Part shown: in pieces, positions 19,603 to 27,859 of the stretch
Numbering within the stretch: the first letter of the stretch is position 1
How the letters are laid out: each line of letters starts with the position of its first letter
Assembly (NCBI RefSeq): GCF_000092225.1
Contig: NC_014158.1
Span: forward strand, 3,038,001-3,102,000
Reading direction: 5' to 3'
DNA length: 64,000 bases
Source: Tsukamurella paurometabola DSM 20162
GTDB taxonomy: Bacteria; Actinomycetota; Actinomycetes; Mycobacteriales; Mycobacteriaceae
Program-made: the position numbers and the translations under genes
The notes under the pieces: generated by a model
Told to the model about the DNA's origin: nothing
What the model saw: the letters and a program-made list of their open reading frames with translations, nothing else
Database searches by the model: none

Positions 19603-20295
19603 CTAGGTGGATTGGACGAAGCCGAGGAGCCCCGGGACCGGCTGCAACGCGGTAGAGATGTTCGCCGCGGTGACCACCGCCGCCGCAGCGGCCCCGGCGA
19701 GAGTCGCGCCCGCCCAACGCCGACGATTCCGCCTCCCGTCGACGACGCCATACGCGAGCATCACGATGGTCAGCGCCCCGGCCATGACGGCTAACACCAG
19801 GTGGTACCAGGTGAAGTCATCGACGAGGGCACCGACCGCGGGTGAGCACTCCCCTCCGGCGAGCTGGCCCCGCATGGTGCCGAGGGCAGCTGCGAGTTCA
19901 CCGTCGGTCTCGGCGAAGCGATCGCCCACGAGCGAGAACGCCGACGACAGCGGCGCCACTGCTCCCTGGACGTTCGCGATGAGCGCGACCGCGGGGATGA
20001 GCGCCAGCGCCCGGTGTCCGAGATAGAGCGCGAGCGCGACGAGCAGTACCGCGAAGACCACCTTGATGAGGTGGTACCGCGTCCAGTCGTCCACGAGCGA
20101 CCGCAGCCCGGCTGTGAGATCTGCGCGCCCGCCCATGATGTACGGCGGGAATTCGCGGCGTGCCCGATCACCGAAGTCGCGACCCATGAGTTGCGGAGGC
20201 GCGACCAGGAAACCGAAAACAAGGCCGAGCGCGACTCCGATCGCGACGGCCGGCCTTCGGAGCGGAGAGCCCGTCTGGTAGTCCTCGCGCGTCAT
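19603..20295 (-). CDS. multi-pass membrane protein of unknown function
   Basis: I do not recognise a named family. The 230-residue product has about four hydrophobic segments: AVAIGVALGLVFGFLVA, VVFAVLLVALALYLG, HLVLAVMAGALTIVMLAYG and an Ala-rich last helix. Between them are extracytoplasmic loops that repeat a W-x-x-Y-H-L motif (DDWTRYHLIKVVF and DDFTWYHLVLAVM), so the protein looks internally duplicated. The ATG at 20295 begins 4 bp after the stop of the upstream gene, implying translational coupling. It lies last in a run nrdF-membrane protein-membrane protein. Confidence 0.7.
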   Translation of the reverse strand: MTREDYQTGSPLRRPAVAIGVALGLVFGFLVAPPQLMGRDFGDRARREFPPYIMGGRADLTAGLRSLVDDWTRYHLIKVVFAVLLVALALYLGHRALALIPAVALIANVQGAVAPLSSAFSLVGDRFAETDGELAAALGTMRGQLAGGECSPAVGALVDDFTWYHLVLAVMAGALTIVMLAYGVVDGRRNRRRWAGATLAGAAAAAVVTAANISTALQPVPGLLGFVQST

Positions 20296-20299
20296 GGTG

Positions 20300-20800
20300 C
20301 TAGAAGATGGGGGTGTCGGGGGAAGCCGCACGGATGGCCTTGATCGCCTCCGGAAAACGTGGACGAGTGCCGATCTGCCACGTCACACGGTGCCGGCGGG
20401 CGGTCGAAGGCAACCCCATCATGGCCGCGTTGAACCCCGTGAACGGCAGCCGCCAGCCCGATTTCCACGGCACGCCTTGCACGCCCAGCACGTAGATCGT
20501 CGGGCCGAATCTGCCGCCCTGGTAACTCCCGACGTATAACGCCTCGATCGACGACCATTCGAAGGCGAACCCGCTTCGCGGAGAACGAATCCCTCGATCG
20601 TCGACGATCAGCACCGTGCGGCGCACCGTGAGCGTCGCCACTACGAACACGAACGCCACCGCGCAGAAGGCGAGCACGATCGCGCCGATCACCGGGGCGG
20701 AGAAGTACCCGCGAATCTCGGAATCGGGCGACCCGATCATCGCGACCGCGATGAGGGCGAACAGCGGTAACGCGACGAAGTAGAGCAGCAGCACACCCAT
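20300..20800 (-). CDS. small membrane protein with PH-like C-terminal domain
   Basis: This 166-residue hypothetical protein has two N-terminal membrane helices (VLLLYFVALPLFALIAVAM and APVIGAIVLAFCAVAFVF), then a soluble region beginning RTVLIVDDRGIRSPRS and FEWSSIEALYVGSY that resembles bacterial PH (bPH) domains. The ATG at 20800 is 29 bp after the nrdF stop. The frame remains open upstream as a shadow of nrdF, but the hydrophobic N-terminus supports this start. The function is unknown; it may be co-transcribed with nrdF. Confidence 0.68.
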   Translation of the reverse strand: MGVLLLYFVALPLFALIAVAMIGSPDSEIRGYFSAPVIGAIVLAFCAVAFVFVVATLTVRRTVLIVDDRGIRSPRSGFAFEWSSIEALYVGSYQGGRFGPTIYVLGVQGVPWKSGWRLPFTGFNAAMMGLPSTARRHRVTWQIGTRPRFPEAIKAIRAASPDTPIF

Positions 20801-20829
20801 GGTGAGCCGCTGCTTCGCTACGAAAGGGG

Positions 20830-21840
<1,011 letters not shown>

Positions 21841-21874
21841 TCAGTTTTCGCGGGTCTGGATTTCGACGCCCCTG

Positions 21875-21922
21875 ATACTACCCCTTGGGTCTGACAGTTC
21901 CCGGGAACGCAAGGTGTTGTGC
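21875..21922 (-). promoter_or_regulatory. paired NrdR-like boxes and -10 of nrdF
   Basis: Box 1 is ATACTACCCCTTGGGT (21875-21890) and box 2 is ACGCAAGGTGTTGTGC (21907-21922). Both fit the NrdR palindrome (C at 4, A at 6, T at 11, G at 13) and start 32 bp apart. On the minus strand box 1 contains TAGTAT, a good -10, so repressor binding would block the promoter. The nrdF ATG is 41 bp downstream. Confidence 0.72.
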
Positions 21923-21964
21923 CATCAGACCAGTTCGGCGTGTCGCTCGCAGGGTCCGCCGAGG

Positions 21965-22714
21965 TCAGATCACCAGGGTATCGAGGAGGCCATCGAGAAT
22001 GGACCGCTCACCACGCAGGTCGACGGTGTCGACCGGCAACCGGCGCCAGAGCACCAGCTCCAGATCCGATGCGGTGCCACGCAGCGTCACATCGGCCGGC
22101 GCGAGGGCGTCCTCACCACCGAGCACGTCCACGCCGTCCTTCCGCAGCCGGAGCACCCATTCGTCGCCGGTGTCGGTGGCGACGACGGCGATCGTCGCCC
22201 CGTCGAGATGGTCGCCGAGGCCCTGCTTTCCGATGATCAGGGGCATCTGCATCTGGGTCAGCTCGGTGATGCCGTCGGCGGCGACGGCCGGGTCGATCGG
22301 CTCGGCCCCGCCGGGGAGTGAGTTCTGCAGGTCCCACCGGTGCACCGATACCTCCTGCGTCATGCGACGCATCCAGAAGCGCGCCCGGGTCCGGCCGATG
22401 AAGGCACGGGCCGGCTCGTCGGGATCGTGCGCACGCAGCTCGTCGAGCAGGGCGGCGACGACGCCGGAGTACCAGTCGAGCAGCGCGGCACCATCAGGTG
22501 CATCGGAGACGTCGGGGGCGAACCGCTCCTTCGAATCCGGGCCCGCCTGCAAGAACATCGTCGCCCAGCGGTTGGCCGCACCGGTGTGGATCACCAGATC
22601 GCGGACCGTCCACCCGGGACAACTGGGTACCGGCCGGTCGAGCACCGCGGGATCGGTGGCGGCGATCCGGGCGCCATCGGCGGCGATGGAGTCGAACCAG
22701 AGGGATGTGGTCAT
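21965..22714 (-). CDS. mycothiol-dependent maleylpyruvate isomerase-like protein
   Basis: This 249-residue protein belongs to the DinB/MDMPI superfamily of thiol-dependent metalloenzymes. The metal-binding positions are visible as VRDLVIHTGAANRW and MTQEVSVHRWD (Glu and His). The N-terminal VPSCPGWTVRDL and C-terminal ADVTLRGTASDLELVLWRR are typical of actinobacterial TIGR03083-type members. The family uses mycothiol for isomerisation or transfer, but most members, including this one, have no assigned substrate. A second copy, split by an insertion element, lies at 23501-26034 on the same strand. Confidence 0.83.
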   Translation of the reverse strand: MTTSLWFDSIAADGARIAATDPAVLDRPVPSCPGWTVRDLVIHTGAANRWATMFLQAGPDSKERFAPDVSDAPDGAALLDWYSGVVAALLDELRAHDPDEPARAFIGRTRARFWMRRMTQEVSVHRWDLQNSLPGGAEPIDPAVAADGITELTQMQMPLIIGKQGLGDHLDGATIAVVATDTGDEWVLRLRKDGVDVLGGEDALAPADVTLRGTASDLELVLWRRLPVDTVDLRGERSILDGLLDTLVI

Positions 22715-22806
22715 GACCCGACCCTACGAGCGCTCCGCCCGTCGCATCGGGGTTCAGATCAACCGTTCCCGCGTCCATAGGCCGCAACACTGCTACCGTC
22801 ACACTC

Positions 22807-22819
22807 GATATTCAATATC
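22807..22819 (+). promoter_or_regulatory. AT-rich palindrome before the secreted protein gene
   Basis: The sequence GATATTCAATATC is a perfect 6-bp inverted repeat around one C and ends 12 bp before the ATG at 22832. It stands out in GC-rich surroundings and overlaps a possible -10 (CAATAT). It could be an operator; no regulator is identified. Confidence 0.4.
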
Positions 22820-22831
22820 AAGAATGGGGAC

Positions 22832-23464
22832 ATGGTGAAGATCAGCTCGCTCGCCGCAGGCCTTATCGCGAGTGCCGCCGCACTCGCCCTCGTACCCGCC
22901 ATGGCTCAGGCCGCTCCCAGCGCCAGCATCTCGTGCGCGTCATCGCCCGACGTCGGCGCACCCTCGACCGCCGGAGGCCTGTTCGGCACCGCGCCACTGA
23001 CCTTCCCCGCCCCACTGGTCGCGGGCTGGGACCTCGGCAGCGGCTTCTCGCGCGGCGCAGAGACCACGGCGTCGGCACGCTACTCCCCCGGCGGCCACGT
23101 CATGAACCTCGTCGAGGTCGGACGGCTGCGGATCACGCAGAACGACCACGACACCATGGGGATGGCAACACTGTTCTCGCTCTGCCGCTTCCCCGATGCG
23201 ACCCTCTCCGCAGACAAGTCCCGCTCGGCGACCGACCGCAAAGCAGTGCCGATCCAGATCGGCGGCGTCAAGGGAACCCGGCTCGATCTCAACATCAACA
23301 GCGCCGCGGATCCGGCGAAGAACAAGGCACCCGAAACGGATTGGTTCACGATCATCGCCCTCGACACGATTCCCCCGTCGTATTTCCTGGGTGGTTCGAA
23401 CAAGAACAATGCCGATGCCCGCGGCAAGGTCGACGCGGTGATCCGGGAACTGCGGGTCCGCTAG
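22832..23464 (+). CDS. secreted protein of unknown function
   Basis: This 210-residue protein has a clear Sec signal peptide (Lys near the start, then a long Ala/Leu core ending in AMAQAA at about residue 27). The mature part has two cysteines (ISCASSP and FSLCRFPD) that could form a disulfide, and no domain I recognise. IGGVKGTRLDLNINSA and NDHDTMGMATLFSLCRF suggest a compact beta-rich fold. It lies between two isomerase-like genes on the other strand. Its function is unknown. Confidence 0.65.
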   Translation: MVKISSLAAGLIASAAALALVPAMAQAAPSASISCASSPDVGAPSTAGGLFGTAPLTFPAPLVAGWDLGSGFSRGAETTASARYSPGGHVMNLVEVGRLRITQNDHDTMGMATLFSLCRFPDATLSADKSRSATDRKAVPIQIGGVKGTRLDLNINSAADPAKNKAPETDWFTIIALDTIPPSYFLGGSNKNNADARGKVDAVIRELRVR

Positions 23465-23500
23465 AGCACGCAGCCCGTTCCACGACTAGTCACGCGGAGG

Positions 23501-24040
23501 CTACGTGACTTGCACGGCGTCGAGCAGCGCCTCCGCGACCGCAGTCTCGCCACGGACGTCGAGAGCCGCCAGCGGCTTCCGGCGCCACAGAGTCAGGTAC
23601 AGATCCGACGCCGAGCCCCGGAGTGCCACATCGGCCCGGGAGTGCCCGCGCGTGATCGCGAGCGAGTCGCGCGCGAGGGTGAACGTGCACTCCGCGTCGT
23701 CACGATCGGTGCCGTGCAGGTGCACGGTGCGCCCCACGAATTGGTCCGACAGCCCCGCACCTCGCGCAAGGAACCGGGGTGCGAACACCTCGGCCCACTC
23801 CCCTACACCATCGAACGCGAGCCGCGCATCGACGGGCAATGCTGCGGCAGCGGCGTTCTCACCGTCCCATCGATGCACCGCCGTCTCGTGTGCCTGCCTG
23901 CGCATCCAGAACCGCGCAGTAGTGCGCCCGGCGAACGAGCGGGCCGGCTCATCGGGTTCGTGACGACGCAGTTCGCCGACGAGACCATCGAGGCGGTCGC
24001 GGTACCACGCGGTGAGTGCGGCCCCACCGGGGGGCGGATT
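23501..24040 (-). pseudogene. maleylpyruvate isomerase-like gene, 3' part, cut by IS30 element
   Basis: This is the C-terminal two thirds of a second MDMPI-like gene. Translating the minus strand from 24040 gives PPPGGAALTAWYRDRLDG, then RRHEPDEPARSF, FWMRRQAHETAVHRWD and ADVALRGSASDLYLTLWRR, matching the paralogue at 21965-22714 point for point. The 5' part is at 25807-26034, beyond the insertion element. Joining the halves at the CTAG target leaves the frames out by one base, which a run of six C (plus-strand G at 24029-24034) would explain if five were ancestral. An internal ATG at 23905 could give a fragment without the first metal ligand, so no working enzyme is expected. Confidence 0.8.
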
Positions 24041-24044
24041 CTAG
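24041..24044. repeat. left target-site duplication of IS30-family element
   Basis: CTAG here matches CTAG at 25803-25806. Both border the inverted terminal sequences of the element. The length could be read as 3 or 4 bp. Confidence 0.65.
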
Positions 24045-24084
24045 GGATCGTCGCAACACCGAGCCTGGTAGGGCCCACCATACG

Positions 24085-24119
24085 GAAGTGCTCCGCTGAG
24101 TATTCCAGCGGAGCGCTTC
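24085..24119. terminator. strong hairpin inside the element near its left end
   Basis: A 14-bp stem with one G-T pair (GAAGTGCTCCGCTG opposite CAGCGGAGCGCTTC) encloses a 7-nt loop. It lies between the left end and the passenger promoter, so it can stop transcripts entering from the left and those leaving the transposase gene. No T-run is present. Confidence 0.55.
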
Positions 24120-24137
24120 TGGGATCCGCGGTGCTCG

Positions 24138-24167
24138 TTGCATTACGTGCACGCATTCGCATATAAT
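24138..24167 (+). promoter_or_regulatory. consensus promoter of the His-rich passenger gene
   Basis: TTGCAT (24138-24143) and a perfect TATAAT (24162-24167) are 18 bp apart. Transcription should begin at about 24174-24175, which is the ATG at 24175, so the mRNA is probably leaderless. GCAT-ATAATC-ATGC (24159-24172) overlaps the -10 and could be an operator half-site pair. Confidence 0.7.
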
Positions 24168-24174
24168 CATGCCT

Positions 24175-24333
24175 ATGACGATGACGCGCACTGAGCACCT
24201 GGCACACGACCACTCCGACCATGCCCATGGACCCGACTGCGGCCACGAGGCTATCCAGCACGGCGATCACGTGGACTACGTCCACGATGGGCACCGTCAC
24301 GCTCCGCATGGTGACCACTACGACGAGCACTGA
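24175..24333 (+). CDS. very small His-rich putative metal-binding protein (passenger)
   Basis: This 52-residue protein contains 14 histidines and one cysteine, plus many Asp and Glu, as in HGPDCGHEAIQHGDHVDYV and HDGHRHAPHGDHYDEH. The composition and the repeated H-x-H and HGDH motifs point to Zn, Ni or Cu binding; similar His-rich peptides accompany metal-transport genes in actinobacteria (from memory). The promoter position makes ATG 24175 the likely start; ATGs at 24169 and 24181 are in frame. It reads opposite to the transposase and ends 53 bp from the transposase stop. It is probably a metal buffer or resistance peptide; function not proven. Confidence 0.65.
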   Translation: MTMTRTEHLAHDHSDHAHGPDCGHEAIQHGDHVDYVHDGHRHAPHGDHYDEH

Positions 24334-24386
24334 TCCAAACGCCGCACGATGTCCTACGCTCGCGATACGAGCGCGGGGCATCGGTG

Positions 24387-25760
24387 CTAGCGAGCTGTAA
24401 TGAGGTCACGCAAACGCTCGGCTGGTGTCTTCCAGCCGAGCGTTTTGCGTGGTCGGCGATTGAGTTTCTGGGCGACGAGTTCGAGGTCTTCGCGGCCGTA
24501 GGCGCTCAGGTCGGTGCCTTTCGGGAAGTACTGGCGCAGTAGTCCATTGGTGTTCTCGTTGCTTCCGCGCTGCCAGGGTGAGTGGGGATCGCAGAAGTAG
24601 ACCGGAACCCCGGTGGCGACCGTGAATTGTTGGTGGGCGGCCATCTCGCAGCCCTGGTCCCAGGTCAGTGATCCCCGCAAATGTCCTGGGAGATTTCCGA
24701 TCAACGAAACCAGCACGTCACGGACTTCTTCGGCGGAGTGGCCGCCAGGCAGGTGGCCGAGCATGACGTAGCGGGTGGAGCGTTCGACGAGTGTGACGAT
24801 CGCGGACTCGCTGCGAGTACCGACGATCAGGTCACCTTCCCAGTGGCCTGGCACGGCTCGATCCTCGACCTCGGCGGGCCGGTCGGAGATCATCACCATC
24901 TTGTCGACGAATCGTCTGGTGCGATGTTCGGCGCGGCGGTGGGGCTTGCGGCGGGTGCGGCCCGTTCGCAAGGCCATCGCGACTTCACGGCGCAGGCCGC
25001 CCCGAGCCTGAACGTAGATCGACTGGTAGATCGTCTCGACGCTCACACGCATACTTTGCTCGTTGGGGAACTCGGTCACTAGAGAGTGACATATCTGCTC
25101 TGGGGACCACTGGTCCTGCAGTTTGTTCTCGACGTAGTCCCGCAGCGGACCGGCCTGGGCCAGTTTCGCTGGCTTCGGCCGTGACCGGCTCTTTTCCCAC
25201 CTGCGGTGCGCCTGATGCGGGCGATAGGCACCGTTGACAACGCCAGCGTCGATCTCCCGTTTGATCGTCGATGCTGGCCGGCCGAGCTCCCTGCCGATGG
25301 CCCGCAGCGATGCCCCCTCGCGGCGCATGTCAGCGATAGTTTCCCGCTCGGTCAAGGTCAGAAACCGTGGATGCAGGCTCCGCTGCCTCGGTGCATCCGA
25401 TTCCACTCCGACCCACGTGACCGCACCTGTCAGGTAATCGATCTTGCGTCCGTCGGGATGGATACGAGTATCGCCAATCTTGCGCACCCCTCGATCCCAG
25501 TCCCCAGCAGTGCGAACGCTGACACCGACACGCCGAGCAGCGTCCGGCCGCAGCACCCCCTCACGGCGAAGCCGGTCGTACTCGGCCCGGCCGGGATGAC
25601 CACCATTGCTAGTGCTCCCACGTCCACGCAGGCCCGCCCTGCGCATCCATCCAAACGCCGTATTCACTGTCACCCCCGCCGCCCTAGCAGCGACCGACAC
25701 ATTGCCGTCAGACACGTCCAATTCCTTGAAGAACCTCTTCTTCACCATCGGTGAATGCAC
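24387..25760 (-). CDS. IS30-family transposase
   Basis: This is a 457-residue DDE transposase. The N-terminal part has two HTH-like regions (AARAAGVTVNTAFGWMRRAG; RREGVLRPDAARRVGVSVRT), then the IS30 HTH LTERETIADMRREGASLRAI, and a C-terminal rve domain with catalytic residues in WEGDLIVG (Asp), LTWDQGCEM (Asp) and GSNENTNGLLRQYFPKG (Glu). It looks complete. The start is either GTG 25760 or ATG 25748. The GTG sits at the base of a 13-bp hairpin whose loop carries AAGGAG, so outside transcripts should be poorly translated. It interrupts an MDMPI-like gene on the same strand. Confidence 0.92.
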   Translation of the reverse strand: MHSPMVKKRFFKELDVSDGNVSVAARAAGVTVNTAFGWMRRAGLRGRGSTSNGGHPGRAEYDRLRREGVLRPDAARRVGVSVRTAGDWDRGVRKIGDTRIHPDGRKIDYLTGAVTWVGVESDAPRQRSLHPRFLTLTERETIADMRREGASLRAIGRELGRPASTIKREIDAGVVNGAYRPHQAHRRWEKSRSRPKPAKLAQAGPLRDYVENKLQDQWSPEQICHSLVTEFPNEQSMRVSVETIYQSIYVQARGGLRREVAMALRTGRTRRKPHRRAEHRTRRFVDKMVMISDRPAEVEDRAVPGHWEGDLIVGTRSESAIVTLVERSTRYVMLGHLPGGHSAEEVRDVLVSLIGNLPGHLRGSLTWDQGCEMAAHQQFTVATGVPVYFCDPHSPWQRGSNENTNGLLRQYFPKGTDLSAYGREDLELVAQKLNRRPRKTLGWKTPAERLRDLITAR

Positions 25761-25802
25761 GATCCCCGCAACTCCTTGCTATCCGCGGTGTTGCGGGGAT
25801 CG
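25760..25802 (-). promoter_or_regulatory. hairpin at element end covering the transposase start
   Basis: CGATCCCCGCAAC (25802-25790) pairs perfectly with GTTGCGGGGATCG (25772-25760). The 17-nt loop ends in AAGGA of the ribosome site, and the last stem base is the first base of GTG 25760. Transcripts entering from outside would fold and hide the start, a known IS safeguard. Confidence 0.6.
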
Positions 25803-25806
25803 CTAG
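25803..25806. repeat. right target-site duplication of IS30-family element
   Basis: CTAG here is the partner of CTAG at 24041-24044, directly outside the right end of the element. Confidence 0.65.
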
Positions 25807-26034
25807 AACCCACGGGGCGTCGTCGTCGGCGAAGGGCACGCGCTCCTCGGAGTCGGGTCCGGCAGCGAGGAACGCCGCGGCCCACCGGTGCACGGCGCCG
25901 AGGTGGACGATCAGGTCGCGTACGGTCCAGCCGGGGCAGCTGGGCACGCCGAGGTCGAGGCGGTCGGGCGGTGTCGCGGCCACCGCACCGCCATCCCGTT
26001 CCAGCGCATCGATCCAGTCCGTCGGCGTGATCAT
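25807..26034 (-). pseudogene. maleylpyruvate isomerase-like gene, 5' part
   Basis: This is the N-terminal 76 or so codons of the split MDMPI-like gene. From ATG 26034 it reads DWIDALERDGGAVAA, then VPSCPGWTVRDLIVHLGA with the first metal His, HRWAAAFLAAGPDSEERV and ADDDAPWV, after which the insertion element begins at the CTAG site. The match to the intact paralogue at 21965-22714 is close (VPSCPGWTVRDLVIHTGA; QAGPDSKERF). The native promoter presumably still fires leftward into the element. The remainder of the gene is at 23501-24040. Confidence 0.8.
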
Positions 26035-26071
26035 GTGCGCGACGATACCGGCGAGGAGGCATGCTGGAGAC

Positions 26072-26689
26072 GTGACCGAACTGCCGATGTTTCCGCTGGG
26101 CGCCGTGCTCCTGCCGGGCGAGGAGTTGCCGTTGCGCGTCTTCGAACCCCGCTACCGGCGGATGGTGGAGCGCTGCCTCGCCACCGACGGCCGCTTCGGG
26201 GTGGTGCTGATCGAACGGGGCAGCGAGGTGGGCGGTGGCGATGTGCGGACCGATGTCGGCACCATCGCCCAGATCGACCGGTACGTGCGCCGGACGGGCG
26301 GCGAATTCACGCTGGTGTGCAAGGGAGCAGAACGGATCGCGGTGCAGCACTGGCTGCCCGACGATCCTTTTCCGCTCGCCGAGGCGGCGCCGTGGCCCGA
26401 CGAGTCACAGCCCGCCGTCGACCTGATCCCCCTGCTCGACAAGCGCAACGAGATCGAGCGGCTCTCGGCACAACTCACGCGGCGCCGGGGCGGGAAGCCG
26501 CGCTCGTGGCCGAAGCTCACGCTGCCCGAGCATCCGGTGGAGCGCAGCTATCTTCTCGCTCGCGCTCTCCCGCTGTCCGATGTCGACCGGTATCGCGCGC
26601 TGGCAGCGCCGGGTCCGGCGGATCGCGTCCACGTGCTGACCGACGCACTGGACGACCTGATCGCCACCCTGAAGTTCCAGCTGCAGTAG
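26072..26689 (+). CDS. LON substrate-binding-domain protein
   Basis: This 205-residue protein consists of the N-terminal (substrate-binding) domain of Lon protease alone, with no ATPase or protease part. TELPMFPLGAVLLPGEELPL and RVFEPRYRRMVERCL are the family's opening motif, followed by FGVVLIERGSEVGGGD and VGTIAQI. Such single-domain proteins are common in actinobacteria and may bind unfolded protein. The GTG at 26072 starts right at the conserved motif. It is divergent from the disrupted isomerase gene and lies 59 bp before the nitroreductase-like gene. Confidence 0.88.
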   Translation: MTELPMFPLGAVLLPGEELPLRVFEPRYRRMVERCLATDGRFGVVLIERGSEVGGGDVRTDVGTIAQIDRYVRRTGGEFTLVCKGAERIAVQHWLPDDPFPLAEAAPWPDESQPAVDLIPLLDKRNEIERLSAQLTRRRGGKPRSWPKLTLPEHPVERSYLLARALPLSDVDRYRALAAPGPADRVHVLTDALDDLIATLKFQLQ

Positions 26690-26701
26690 CGGATCCGTCG
26701 A

Positions 26702-26719
26702 GTAGACCGTATGGTCTAC
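26702..26719. promoter_or_regulatory. TetR-type operator before the nitroreductase-like gene
   Basis: GTAGACCGTATGGTCTAC is a perfect 7-bp inverted repeat with a 4-nt centre, 29 bp before the ATG at 26749. It shares the ACC-N4-GGT core with sites at 27844 and 28058. Confidence 0.68.
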
Positions 26720-26748
26720 CTAGCGAGATCCACCGACCGGAGAGTGTC

Positions 26749-27213
26749 ATGACACCACGCGAAGATCAGGAACAGCGGCGACGTGCGGTCCGGAAGTTCC
26801 ACCGCGAGAGACTGATCGGCCGGTACGTCGCCAACCCCATCGTGCGCGGCCTGCACCGGCTCGGGGTACGAACCACACTCGCCACCACACTGGAGACCAC
26901 CGGACGCAGATCAGGACTGCCCCGCACGGTCCCGGTGGCGGCCACGTTCGACGACGACGGCGCGTGGATCGTGAGCCAGCACGGTCGACGGTCGGGATGG
27001 GCCATCAACGTGGCCGCCGACCCGGCGGTTCGGATCTTCCAGGGCGAGACCTGGCGCGCCGGCGTCGGCGAATTCCGGCCGGATGACGACGCCATCGCGC
27101 GCATGCGCACCTTCGCGCCGAATGCCGCCCTGGCGGGTGTCACCACCTCCGCGTTTCGAGCGCTCGCCTCGGATCCGATCAGTGTGCGCATCACCTTCAC
27201 CGATGCGGACTGA
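26749..27213 (+). CDS. deazaflavin (F420)-dependent nitroreductase-family protein
   Basis: This 154-residue protein is of the DDN/PF04075 family, split-barrel proteins that bind cofactor F420 and reduce quinones or nitro compounds. Family features are LETTGRRSGLPRTVPVA, WIVSQHGRRSGWAINVAADP and the C-terminal RMRTFAPNAALA. The ATG at 26749 lies behind a perfect TetR-type palindrome, and the convergent next gene is a TetR regulator 6 bp away. A detoxification role under that repressor is a reasonable inference. The exact substrate is unknown. Confidence 0.85.
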   Translation: MTPREDQEQRRRAVRKFHRERLIGRYVANPIVRGLHRLGVRTTLATTLETTGRRSGLPRTVPVAATFDDDGAWIVSQHGRRSGWAINVAADPAVRIFQGETWRAGVGEFRPDDDAIARMRTFAPNAALAGVTTSAFRALASDPISVRITFTDAD

Positions 27214-27219
27214 TCGACC

Positions 27220-27780
27220 CTAAGGCCGGTCGCCGTACATCGCGAGCAGCGAGGCCTCGACATCGTCGAGCGGCTGCGAGGATTGCGTCGCGATACTCAC
27301 GATCACCGCGCCCTCGATGGCGGCGATGATAGTGGTGGCCGCCTGACGAGCCGCGAGCGGCTGACCACCATCGTCCTCGAACCTGCTCGCGAGCAGAGAG
27401 ATCCACGTTTCGAAAGCTTCTCCGGCGGCATCGGCGGCCGGCGCCGACTCCGCGCGCCCCAATGTCGCGGCGACGATGGGACAGCCCGACCGAAAGCGCG
27501 AGGACACCAACACCTTGCGCCACATCGATCCCACGTGTTCGAGCATGTCGGTACGACCGGTGGACTTCGCGACCGCCGTTTCGATCAGCGCCGTGATGTA
27601 GCCGCCGGCAGCGCGTGTGGCCGCCTCCACGAGCTCCGCCTTCCCCTCGGGGAAGTTCAGATAGACCGTGCGCCGCGATCGCCCGCTGTCCTCAAGGATG
27701 TCGGCGATACCGGTACCCGCTACACCACGCTCACGCATCAGATCGATGGTGGTGCGAATCAAGTCATCCCTCGATGTCAT
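27220..27780 (-). CDS. TetR-family regulator, LmrA/YxaF type
   Basis: This 186-residue repressor has an N-terminal TetR HTH (about 8-50: GVAGTGIADILEDSGRSRRT then VYLNFPEGKAEL) and a C-terminal ligand domain containing RSGCPIVAATLGRAES, typical of LmrA/YxaF-like members. The ATG at 27780 has a GGCGGAGAG site; the frame is open further upstream but lacks similarity. The palindrome TATACCGATCGGTATA lies 64 bp upstream, and a close copy precedes the MmpL gene 317 bp away. It probably represses itself, the exporter and perhaps the nitroreductase-like gene. The inducer is unknown. Confidence 0.88.
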   Translation of the reverse strand: MTSRDDLIRTTIDLMRERGVAGTGIADILEDSGRSRRTVYLNFPEGKAELVEAATRAAGGYITALIETAVAKSTGRTDMLEHVGSMWRKVLVSSRFRSGCPIVAATLGRAESAPAADAAGEAFETWISLLASRFEDDGGQPLAARQAATTIIAAIEGAVIVSIATQSSQPLDDVEASLLAMYGDRP

Positions 27781-27843
27781 CTCTCCGCCTCGCTCCGTCG
27801 TCGGCCTCCGCGAGTCTTGCGCGCGGCCCCTCCGATACGCCAC

Positions 27844-27859
27844 TATACCGATCGGTATA
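27844..27859. promoter_or_regulatory. TetR operator (autoregulatory site)
   Basis: TATACCGATCGGTATA is a perfect 16-bp palindrome, 63 bp upstream of the TetR start and on the side facing the exporter gene. It shares ACCGATCGGT with the site at 28058. Confidence 0.78.

Larger units (their letters stand above)
24045..25802. mobile_element. IS30-family element with a passenger gene
   Basis: The element spans about 1758 bp. Its left end begins GGATCGTCGCAACACC and its right end, read inward, begins CGATCCCCGCAACACC (13 of 16 identical). CTAG flanks both sides, and the flanking DNA is two halves of one MDMPI-like gene, which fixes the outer limits. It holds a full-length IS30-type transposase on the minus strand and, on the plus strand, a promoter and a 52-codon His-rich gene that transposition does not need. 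This makes it a transporter-IS-like element rather than a simple IS. The transposase and both ends look intact. Confidence 0.8.

Noticed and set aside
24169-24174. ATG 24169 as start of the His-rich gene
   Set aside because: It lies 2 bp after the -10 and so upstream of the predicted transcription start; ATG 24175 fits better.
24366-24386. Alternative left end of the IS30 element just past the transposase stop
   Set aside because: A GCGGGGCATCG-like sequence there is in the wrong orientation to pair with the right end, and no matching target duplication or split-gene border lies there.
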